Source: Streptosporangium canum (lineage in GTDB: Bacteria > Actinomycetota > Actinomycetes > Streptosporangiales > Streptosporangiaceae). From it: a stretch of DNA of 45,241 nucleotides. Of this stretch, positions 31,506 to 38,577 are shown piece by piece. Every line of letters begins with the position of its first letter. Position 1 is the stretch's first letter. The notes below the pieces were generated by a model, which was given only the letters and a program-made list of their open reading frames with translations, was not told the origin of the DNA and searched no databases. The stretch lies in contig NZ_FOQY01000051.1 of the NCBI RefSeq assembly GCF_900113865.1, positions 1-45,241 of the forward strand, in the 5' to 3' direction. The translations under genes and the position numbers were made by a program.

Positions 31506-32129
31506 TCAGTCCTCCGGGAGGATCGAAGGGTCGGTGGCGAGCGCGCGCAGCCGGTCGAGGACCGCTCTGCGGGCGTGGCGGTAGGCGGCGTCGCTGTCGC
31601 GCAGCCGGGCGTGGGTGACGGCGGCCTCGCCCAGCGCCTCGATCTCGTAGGCGAGCTGGGCCGGGTCGGCGGTCAGCTCGCCGAGGTCGACGGCGTCTTG
31701 GACCCGGTGTTCGAGGTAGCCGAGCCAGTCGTCCATGGCGGCGGCGACGCCGTCCCTGACCGGGCCGGGACGGTCGTCGAACTCGACCTGGGCGACGAAG
31801 AAGAAGCAGCCGCCGGGGAGCACGCCGTCGGCGTAGAAGGCGAGGCGGGACTCATGGAGGGCGAACAGCCGCCTGAGGCCTCTGGGGGCGGTGGCGGTGG
31901 GGGCGATCACCCGCTCGAGCCAGAGGCGGCGGGCCCGGTCGATGCAGTCGAGCTGGAGCTGCTCCTTGTCGCGCCAGTGGGCGAAGAACCCGGATTTGCT
32001 GACGCCGGCGGCCTCGGCCAGGCGGCCCAGGGAGAGGCCGCCCAGACCGTCGACGGAGGCCAGGGCGACGGCCTGGTCGAGGATCGCTTCGCGGCTGCGC
32101 TGGCCGCGCAGTTTTCTTCCGTCGGGCAT
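31506..32129 (-). CDS. TetR-family repressor
   Basis: A 207-aa regulator with an N-terminal TetR helix-turn-helix (REAILDQAVALASVDGLGGLSLGRLAEAAGVSKS split by a short turn, then GFFAHWRDKEQL) and an all-helical ligand domain that is not recognised. The ATG at 32129 begins 15 residues before the HTH domain; frames extend further upstream through the operator and are not plausible. A GGAGG-like sequence precedes it. A 12-base palindrome 23 bases upstream is the likely operator, giving autoregulation of this gene and the coupled thioesterase. Confidence 0.92.
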   Translation of the reverse strand: MPDGRKLRGQRSREAILDQAVALASVDGLGGLSLGRLAEAAGVSKSGFFAHWRDKEQLQLDCIDRARRLWLERVIAPTATAPRGLRRLFALHESRLAFYADGVLPGGCFFFVAQVEFDDRPGPVRDGVAAAMDDWLGYLEHRVQDAVDLGELTADPAQLAYEIEALGEAAVTHARLRDSDAAYRHARRAVLDRLRALATDPSILPED

Positions 32130-32151
32130 GGAGGAAACGGTAACACAATAA

Positions 32152-32163
32152 GACCGATCGGTC
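32152..32163. promoter_or_regulatory. TetR operator palindrome
   Basis: GACCGATCGGTC is perfectly symmetrical and lies 23 bases upstream of the TetR start codon, next to an AT-rich run (TTCTTTTTTTTATTGG), where a promoter is expected. The sequence resembles operators of several TetR-family repressors. Confidence 0.65.
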
Positions 32164-32315
32164 GTTCTTTTTTTTATTGGAACGACCACCGCAGGGCCCC
32201 ATGGATGGGAGGACGGCACCGTACGGCCTCCGGAAGATCCGCCGCGATGTCCTGGCCCACGTCCCGGCCCGTCCACCACAGCCGCCCCCCGGTGCGGTCG
32301 CCGTACGGGAGGGGG

Positions 32316-32756
32316 TCAGGGCGCGGGTGGCGTGCCGTCCGGGTCCGGTGGCAGGGGGCGCCCGCCGCCGGGCAGTTCCGGCCGGGCCTCGGCCGCCTGG
32401 CGCAGCGCGTCATCGGAGCTGGGGTGGATCTCGAAGGCCTTGCGGAGGCCGGTGATCGTCAGCACGCGTGCCAGGGGTCCGTGAACGCCGCTGAGGACGA
32501 AACGGGTGCCCGTCGCCTCGCTGTGCTGCAGGGCCGAGACCAGCTCGCTCAGCCCGACCGAATCGCAGAAGGTGACCTCCGTCAGGTCCACGATGAGAAA
32601 GGGACTGTCGGGCCCGTCCCAGATGCGGCGTAGCTGCTCCCGTAAGAGCGGGGCTGAATGGAACCCGAGCTCTCCGCCGACGCGGACCACGGCCGCGTTC
32701 TCGCGGAGGTCGCACGAGATGGTGAACGCCGAGCCGTGCCCGGCACCGAACAACAT
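32316..32756 (-). CDS. STAS-domain anti-sigma factor antagonist
   Basis: A 146-aa STAS protein (SpoIIAA/RsbV-like). The core reads VVRVGGELGFHSAP...LIVDLTEVTFCDSVGLSELV; the Ser of CDSVG is the residue usually phosphorylated by a partner anti-sigma kinase. Start ATG 32756 follows AAGGAG with ideal spacing. The Pro-rich tail (PGGGRPLPPDPDGTPPAP) is extra to the domain. No kinase or sigma gene is adjacent, so the partner must be elsewhere. Divergent from a second STAS gene. Confidence 0.9.
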   Translation of the reverse strand: MLFGAGHGSAFTISCDLRENAAVVRVGGELGFHSAPLLREQLRRIWDGPDSPFLIVDLTEVTFCDSVGLSELVSALQHSEATGTRFVLSGVHGPLARVLTITGLRKAFEIHPSSDDALRQAAEARPELPGGGRPLPPDPDGTPPAP

Positions 32757-33122
32757 GATGAGCTCCTTACGCCTACGGGTTTCAGGGCAGGCGTGTCCCT
32801 TCCTATCAGTGTTACGGATCTCCTCACGCACGCCGAGAGCCGGCGGCGGTCGCGCGGCCCATCCCGCCGGCCGTACATGCCCGCCGCCGTCACCGGCCGC
32901 CGGGTTCACGCGATGACCGGGAGGCCGTCGCGGGCCGTCGGTAGGATGAGCGTGGTCGCGCCGGCCCTGATCGTCTTCCCGCCGTACGGGCCGGTGAGCG
33001 GCCGCGAAGGATGTGAGGAAGCGGGTGAGCGACGTGGACGTCCCGCGGGCCGCCACGGGCCGGAGATCGGCATCGGCGCGGCATTCCGGGCATCCCGCCC
33101 GCCCTGATTGGAGAGGTGCCCG
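32757..33122. other. Divergent intergenic region between two STAS genes
   Basis: 366 bases without a convincing gene. It should hold both promoters. On the plus strand a -10-like TAGGAT is at 32942-32947, without a clear -35; on the minus strand nothing matches a consensus well. Open frames across it are GC-driven. Confidence 0.4.
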
Positions 33123-33494
33123 GTGACCGCTGCCGTCCGATTCACCCTTGAAAGCGGTGCGCAGCAGGCTGTGGCGCCGGTGCAGGTGATCGCGCTGTCG
33201 GGTGATCTCGACTTCACCAACGCCGAGCAGTTGCGCGACGACATCCAGGCCGCCCTCACCCCGGACCATCGGGATCTGGTGCTGGACCTGACCGGGCTGG
33301 ACTTCTGTGATTCCACCGGGATCAGGATCTTCCTGGCCATCCGTAAACTCCTGCAGGAGCGCGGCGGCGCCGTCGCCCTGGCCGGCCTCAACTCCCGGCT
33401 CACCAGGATCTTCCGGCTGACCGGGCTCGCCCAGGCCTTCACCGTCCAGCCCACCGCCGCCGACGCCGTCACCCTCCTGCGCTCCCGCCCCTGA
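33123..33494 (+). CDS. STAS-domain anti-sigma factor antagonist
   Basis: A 123-aa STAS protein: VIALSGDLDFTNAEQLRDDI...LVLDLTGLDFCDSTGIRIFL, with the phospho-acceptor Ser in CDSTG. GTG 33123 is preceded by GGAGAGG at proper distance; a TTG at 33108 in the same frame overlaps that site. It is a stand-alone gene divergent from the other STAS protein, and the two sequences are only distantly alike, so they are not a recent duplication. The target anti-sigma factor is not in the window. Confidence 0.9.
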   Translation: MTAAVRFTLESGAQQAVAPVQVIALSGDLDFTNAEQLRDDIQAALTPDHRDLVLDLTGLDFCDSTGIRIFLAIRKLLQERGGAVALAGLNSRLTRIFRLTGLAQAFTVQPTAADAVTLLRSRP

Positions 33495-33795
33495 CCCCGC
33501 CTCCGGCGCGTACGGCGCCGGCGGGCGATCGCCGGACCCGTCCACGGCTCCCGCCTGAGACGCCTGAGACCCCTGAGACGGCTGAGACGGCTGAGACGGC
33601 TGAGACGGCCGACGGGACAGGGAGGCGTCCGGCAGGGACGGCGGTCCGGATGAGCTCCGGGGAACGTCTCCCGGCGGGTGGCCACCCACTGCGGCTCAGC
33701 GGGCGGCCAGCGACTCTTCCCACCCCCGCTTCCCCGCAAGAGGAGGACCAATCGCCTCCAGCGGGAGGAGACCGGTCGAGGGCTCGGCGCGGGGC
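33495..33795. other. Gene-free region with a tandem repeat between convergent genes
   Basis: 301 bases between the plus-strand STAS gene and the minus-strand methyltransferase gene. The repeat at 33555-33608 is its only clear structure; no terminator hairpin with long perfect arms was seen. Confidence 0.45.
33555..33608. repeat. Six tandem 9-base repeats (CTGAGACSS)
   Basis: Units CTGAGACGC, CTGAGACCC, then CTGAGACGG/C four times, start at 33555, 33564, 33573, 33582, 33591 and 33600. The last four are identical apart from the final edge. Period 9 is a multiple of three, but no gene uses it. Confidence 0.9.
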
Positions 33796-34968
33796 TCAGC
33801 CGGTGTCCCAGGACAGGACGAGCGTGGTGTGCCGTTTGCGGATGACCAGCCCGCCGACGGGCACGGCGCCGACATGGGCGTCGACGCGCAGTCCGTCCGT
33901 CATCGGACGTCCTGCCCTGTCCCATGCCTCGATGTGGGCGACGAGATCACCGGCGAGCCTGGCCGCGTCGGGTCCGAAGGCCCGCGCGACGAGGGTGTCG
34001 TACGCTTCCGACTCCAGCACGCAGAGGCTGTCGCCTTCGACGATTCCGATGACCATCTTGAAGCCCCGCAGGTCGAGGGGGCCCGACGCCAGCCGGCCGG
34101 GCTGTGTCTCCGACAGGGTGCACCAGCGGGGTTCGCGCACCGCCAGCCACAGGCTCAGCCCGTCGACGAGCTGCGCGAGCCCCGTGTTCACCTCGGAGAA
34201 CAGCTCGGTGACCGGGCCGTCGAGCGCCGTCAGAAGGTCGCCGATCTCGCCCCCCTCCGGCAGCGAGATCGTGAGATCGGATCCGGGATCCAGCACCCGG
34301 GTCGTCTCCGGGCCGGCGGAGGGACCTCGCATCCGCATGAACCCGCAGGGCACCACCGACCGGCTCCTCCAGTGCCCGTCCGCCCGCTCCAGGGCCACCG
34401 AGCGCTGCACCCCGTGCAGATCCAGCGGGGCGACGACGCGCCCGCCGGGGCCGAGCTGGTCCAGCCAGGCCGGGGCCAGGTCCCACACCCCGACGGTGGC
34501 GATCACCCGGTCGTAGGGGGCCCGCGGCGCGAACCCCTCCGCGCCGTCCCCGCACACCACGATCACCTCGGGATACCCGGCCCGCTCCAGGTGGTCGCGG
34601 GCCCGCGCGACCAGGTCGGCGTCGATGTCGACGCTCACGACCTGACCTTCCGGCCCCACCAGGTGGGACAGCAGCGCGGCGTTGTAGCCCGTCCCCGACC
34701 CGATCTCCAGCACCCGCTGGCCCGGCTCCACGCCGAGCTGGTCGAGCATCAGGGCCATGATCGCCGGCTGTGACGACGAGCTGATCGGCCGGCCCTCCGC
34801 GTCGCGCTTGGTCACGATGGCGTCGTCCTGGTACACGGCGTGCACCGGGACCTCCGGCAGGAACACGTGCCGGGGCACCGCCCGCAGCGCGTCGGCCACG
34901 GCCGGGCTGATCCTGCGCTCGCACACCTGCGCGACCAGGTCCTCCCGCAGGTCATGCCATTCGGTCAT
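33796..34968 (-). CDS. Protein-isoaspartate-type O-methyltransferase, FxLD-system-like
   Basis: A 390-aa SAM-dependent methyltransferase of the PCMT superfamily. The N-terminal half has the PCMT pattern: ALRAVPRHVFLPE, the SSSQPAIMALML substrate loop, and motif I VLEIGSGTGYNAALL. The C-terminal 170 residues (LWLAVREPRWC...AFGPDAARLA...HTTLVLSW) are absent from ordinary PCMTs and match the larger methyltransferases of actinobacterial FxLD lanthipeptide-type loci. No FxLD precursor peptide or lanthipeptide synthetase is nearby, so it is an orphan or acts on another protein. Single-gene unit on the minus strand. Family call is good; the FxLD link rests on overall length and tail pattern. Confidence 0.82.
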   Translation of the reverse strand: MTEWHDLREDLVAQVCERRISPAVADALRAVPRHVFLPEVPVHAVYQDDAIVTKRDAEGRPISSSSQPAIMALMLDQLGVEPGQRVLEIGSGTGYNAALLSHLVGPEGQVVSVDIDADLVARARDHLERAGYPEVIVVCGDGAEGFAPRAPYDRVIATVGVWDLAPAWLDQLGPGGRVVAPLDLHGVQRSVALERADGHWRSRSVVPCGFMRMRGPSAGPETTRVLDPGSDLTISLPEGGEIGDLLTALDGPVTELFSEVNTGLAQLVDGLSLWLAVREPRWCTLSETQPGRLASGPLDLRGFKMVIGIVEGDSLCVLESEAYDTLVARAFGPDAARLAGDLVAHIEAWDRAGRPMTDGLRVDAHVGAVPVGGLVIRKRHTTLVLSWDTG

Positions 34969-35076
34969 CGCCGGCCTCCACGCCAGTCGCCCGCTTCTCC
35001 GCGCCCTGACGGAGTCTCATGCCCCAGCGGAGCCGGAGAGATCAGGGAGCCTGCCCGGACAGGCGCCGGTCCGCCT

Positions 35077-35124
35077 CACGCCGCCCCCTCCCCGTCGCGG
35101 AAGCCCTGGGGAGGGGGCGGCGTG
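35077..35124 (-). terminator. Strong terminator after the epimerase gene
   Basis: CACGCCGCCCCCTCCCC (35077-35093) and GGGGAGGGGGCGGCGTG (35108-35124) are a perfect 17-bp inverted repeat with a 14-base loop, starting 36 bases beyond the epimerase stop. There is no T-run. Confidence 0.75.
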
Positions 35125-35159
35125 CGCGTCTGAGCCGAGCTGGATGTCCGTGGAAGGCT

Positions 35160-36155
35160 TTATGCCCACTCGGCGAGGATTCCGGCCTCCTTTTCGGGGT
35201 CGATGCCGTGCCGGCCGAAGGAGCGCTCCGCCACGGGGATCTCGCGGAGCCACGCCCAGGTGTCGCGGACGGTCTCGGCGACGGGGCGGCAGCGCAGCCC
35301 CGCCGCGTGGGCCTTGGCGGACGACGGCAGCCAGAGCCCGGCGAACTCCGGGGTCCGCGGGGCCCAGAGCGGCAGCTCGGTCCAGGGCTGGATCTCCCGG
35401 TCGAGCAGGAACCGGTCCTTCACCCAGACGAACTCCGCGTCCGAGCCGGTTACCGCGCGGCACTCGGCCAGCCAGTCGCCGAAGGCGATGTTGCCCTGCA
35501 CCCCGCTGGCGAAGAAGCGGTCGTTCACCCCGGCCTCCGCCTGGGTCAGGGTGAAGGCGGCGATGTCGCGGACGTCGATGACCTGCATCGCCACGTCCGG
35601 ATCGCCCGGCGCGAGCACCCGCCCGCCCCGGGCGATCCGGGTGAGCCACCAGGGCAGGCGGCCGACGTCCTCGTGCGGGCCGAGCAGGAGGCCCGGCTCG
35701 ATGATCAGGACGTTGCCGTCGAAGCCCTGCTCCACCGCGCGCTCGCAGCCCGCCTTGAGCGTGCCGTAGTCCCCGTCCTCGGGCCCGGCGTCCGGGGCGC
35801 ACTCGAACCGGGGCGCGCTCTCGTCGACCGCCCCGGGCTCCGGCCAGTCGGAGCAGGCCGAGATGCTGGAGATGAAGGTGTAGGTGGCCGCCCTGCCGTT
35901 GAGCGCGCGCACCGACTCGCCGACGACGCGGGGGACATAGCCGCAGACGTCGACGACGATGTCCCACCGCCTGCCGTCCGTGAGGCGCGCCAGATCCTCG
36001 ACGACCTCGCGGTCGCCCCTGACCGCCTCGACGCCGGGCAGGTCGACACCGCTCCTGCCCCGGTTGAACGTCGTTACCTCATGCCCGCGCCGTAGTGCTT
36101 CCTCGACGATCGCCCGGCCGAGGAAGACCGAACCACCGATGATCAGAGTCCTCAT
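35160..36155 (-). CDS. NAD-dependent epimerase/dehydratase family protein
   Basis: A 331-aa extended SDR. The N-terminus RTLIIGGSVFLGRAIVEEA is the dinucleotide-binding motif in the GGSxFLGR form found in a reductase group of this family; FISSISAC holds the Ser and DYGTLKAGCE the Tyr-x3-Lys pair. The C-terminal part (PLWAPRTPEFAGLW, then W.WLREIP) is typical of the actinobacterial homologues. Substrate unknown, possibly a nucleotide sugar or isoflavone-like reductase substrate. It ends just before a strong terminator and is preceded by a SulP gene 68 bases upstream on the same strand. Confidence 0.88.
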   Translation of the reverse strand: MRTLIIGGSVFLGRAIVEEALRRGHEVTTFNRGRSGVDLPGVEAVRGDREVVEDLARLTDGRRWDIVVDVCGYVPRVVGESVRALNGRAATYTFISSISACSDWPEPGAVDESAPRFECAPDAGPEDGDYGTLKAGCERAVEQGFDGNVLIIEPGLLLGPHEDVGRLPWWLTRIARGGRVLAPGDPDVAMQVIDVRDIAAFTLTQAEAGVNDRFFASGVQGNIAFGDWLAECRAVTGSDAEFVWVKDRFLLDREIQPWTELPLWAPRTPEFAGLWLPSSAKAHAAGLRCRPVAETVRDTWAWLREIPVAERSFGRHGIDPEKEAGILAEWA

Positions 36156-36223
36156 AGCGTCTCATTCTTCGACCCGCTCCGGCAGTGGACAACGTGCTTT
36201 CACCCTTGGCGCAAGCCGTCCGC

Positions 36224-38503
36224 TCAGAGCGGACTGGCCGTGAGCGGCGGCTGTTCGAGGACGTGGACCTGGGCCGTGCCGATGTCGAAGTAGAGGCCCA
36301 CCAGTTGCAGGCGTCCGGCCCGGACGAGCCGGTCCACCTGGGGATAGGTCCGCAGGTTCTCCAGCTGCTGGATCACGTTGACCCTGCAGAGGCGGTCCAG
36401 CGGGCCGTCGTCGAAGCCGTCGCTCTCGGTGGCGATGAACCGGGCCAGGCTGTGGTTGCCGTGGTGCAGCCAGCGGCTGAGCGCGGGCAGTTCCGTCGCC
36501 TTCTCGTAGCCGCTCAGCAGTGTGGCCATGGCGCCGCAGCCGGAGTGGCCGCAGACCGTGATGGTCTGGATGTTGAGCGCGCCGGTGGCGTACTCGATCG
36601 CCGCCGCCACCGAGTCGTCCGGCGGCGCCGCCCCCAGGCGCGGCACCAGGTTGCCGATGTTGCGGACGGTGAACAGGTCGCCGGGACCGCTGGCGGTGAT
36701 CAGGTTCGGCACGACCCGGGAGTCCGCGCAGGTGATGAAGAGATGGGAGGGATCCTGCTTGCGGGCCATCGCCAGCAGGAACGGGCGGACCAGCGGAGCC
36801 GTGCGACGGTGGAACTCCCGTGCCCCGGCGAGCAGGTCGGGCACGGCGGGACTGCCCTCCGCCGGTGAGTGCACGGCGGGGCCGCCCTCCGGCGGTGGGT
36901 GCTGGGCGGGCACCAGGGAGCTCGCGGGCGCGGGCCGTCCCCGCCGCCGATGGGCCCAGGGCAGCCACCAGCGCTCCGGCGCGCGCGGCGGCGTCTTGGC
37001 CGGGAACATCCGGGCCCCGCTGGCGGCCATGGCGTACCACTCGTCGTGGATCTCGTCGATGTCGACGGTGCCGCCGCCGCGTTCGTGGTCGTGCCGCCAG
37101 GTGTGGATGGCCTCGAAGGCGGCGTTGTCCATGAAGTCGATGTTCAGGTCCAGCTCGACCGCGGCCCCGGCCGGTACGGCGCGCAGCTCCGAGGTGAGCC
37201 TCGGCACGCCGAGGAAGGTCAGCGAACCGCCGATCAGCACGTGCCAGCGGCCGTCGGGCTCGGGCTTGGCCCGTACGGTGATCCAGGTGAGGCGGCGCAG
37301 CGCCGACAGCATGGCGAGGCCGAAGCCGAACAGCACACCCTCGGCGAGACCGACCAGCACCACTCCGGCCATGGTGGCGACGTATATCGGGATCTCGCCG
37401 TGGCCGCGGAGGTTGCGCAGATGCCCCAGGTTGACCATCTGGACGCCGATGAAGACCAGCAGGGCGGCCAGCGCCTCCATGGGGATCAGCGTGATCGTCC
37501 ACCCCAGGCAGACCGCGAACACCAGGATCCACAGGCCGTGCATGACCGTCGACCAGCGGCTGCGCGCCCCGGCGCGGACGTTGGTGGTGCTGCGCACGAT
37601 GACCCCGGCGATGGGCAGGCCGCCCAGCGCGCCGGTCACCATGTTGGCCACGCCCTGGGCGGTGAGCTCCCTGTCCAGGTCGGACCGCTTGCCGTCGTGC
37701 AGCTTGTCGGTGGCCACCGAGGAGAGCAGCGACTCCACTCCGGCCAGCAGCGCCACCAGCAGCACCGCCCCGATGATGCCGTGCCAGTCACCTCCGGGCC
37801 AGATCGGCGTGGCCCACTCGCTCAGGCTCTGCGACAGGTCGACCCGGGTGACGTCCCAGCCGAGGGCCCCGGCGGTCGCCGAGGCGACGAACAGGGCCGC
37901 CAGTGGCGCCGGGACGATCCGCAGCCGCTGCGGCAGCCGGGTCCAGCCGACCAGGACCGCGATGGTGAGCAGGCCGACGAAGACCGCGTGGCTGTGGTTG
38001 TGGATGATCTGCTGGGGCAGCTCGATCAGGTTTCCGATCGCCGATCGCTGCGGGCTGCCGCCGAGCACCACGTGTAACTGGGAGAGGGCGATCACCACGC
38101 CGACCCCCGCGAGCATGCCGTGCACCACGGCGGGGGAGACCGCCAGCGCCGCGCGGGCGACCCGGAACAGTCCCAAAAGGAGCTGCAGGGCGCCCGCCAT
38201 CAAGGTGATCATGCAGGTGGCGCGCCAGCCGTACGTCGTCACCACCTCGGCCACCACCAGTGAGAGCCCGGCTGCGGGACCGCTCACCTGGACGGCCGAG
38301 CCGCCCAGGGAGCCCGCCACCAGGCCGCCTACCACGGCTGCGATGAGCCCGGCCGCCAGTGGTGCTCCAGAGGCCACGGCGATGCCCAGCGAGAGGGGCA
38401 CCGCCACCAGGAAGACCACCAGGGAGGCGGGCAGGTCATGCCGCAGCACGGATGTGATGCCACTCTTCGCGAGCGACCGGTAACTCTTCGTGTCCGTCCC
38501 CAT
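36224..38503 (-). CDS. SulP-family anion transporter fused to beta-carbonic anhydrase
   Basis: A 759-aa membrane protein. About 10-12 hydrophobic segments of the SulP (SLC26-like) transporter occupy residues 25-410, beginning HDLPASLVVFLVAVPLSLGIA and including the GAPLAAGLIAAVVGG segment. A STAS-like domain follows (WHVLIGGSLTFLG...AVELDLNIDFMD.AAFEAI). After a Pro/Gly-rich linker, residues about 550-740 form a beta-class carbonic anhydrase with zinc ligands C592, H653 and C656 and the catalytic D594 in CADSR. The fusion would take up bicarbonate or sulfate-type anions and convert bicarbonate and CO2 at the inner face. Both halves look complete. Confidence 0.93.
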   Translation of the reverse strand: MGTDTKSYRSLAKSGITSVLRHDLPASLVVFLVAVPLSLGIAVASGAPLAAGLIAAVVGGLVAGSLGGSAVQVSGPAAGLSLVVAEVVTTYGWRATCMITLMAGALQLLLGLFRVARAALAVSPAVVHGMLAGVGVVIALSQLHVVLGGSPQRSAIGNLIELPQQIIHNHSHAVFVGLLTIAVLVGWTRLPQRLRIVPAPLAALFVASATAGALGWDVTRVDLSQSLSEWATPIWPGGDWHGIIGAVLLVALLAGVESLLSSVATDKLHDGKRSDLDRELTAQGVANMVTGALGGLPIAGVIVRSTTNVRAGARSRWSTVMHGLWILVFAVCLGWTITLIPMEALAALLVFIGVQMVNLGHLRNLRGHGEIPIYVATMAGVVLVGLAEGVLFGFGLAMLSALRRLTWITVRAKPEPDGRWHVLIGGSLTFLGVPRLTSELRAVPAGAAVELDLNIDFMDNAAFEAIHTWRHDHERGGGTVDIDEIHDEWYAMAASGARMFPAKTPPRAPERWWLPWAHRRRGRPAPASSLVPAQHPPPEGGPAVHSPAEGSPAVPDLLAGAREFHRRTAPLVRPFLLAMARKQDPSHLFITCADSRVVPNLITASGPGDLFTVRNIGNLVPRLGAAPPDDSVAAAIEYATGALNIQTITVCGHSGCGAMATLLSGYEKATELPALSRWLHHGNHSLARFIATESDGFDDGPLDRLCRVNVIQQLENLRTYPQVDRLVRAGRLQLVGLYFDIGTAQVHVLEQPPLTASPL

Positions 38504-38577
38504 GAGACAGACCTTATGTTGTGTGCCCCTCCCCGCTTAAGCGGTTATCGGAGGCCTTTACGCGGGGCGGGGAGAAA

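Noticed and set aside
33555..33608. Tandem repeat considered as a CRISPR array.
   Set aside because: Nine-base units with no spacers; no cas genes in the window.
34969..35160. Looked for an FxLD precursor peptide beside the methyltransferase.
   Set aside because: The gap holds only a terminator hairpin; no short ORF with an FxLD motif was found on either strand nearby.
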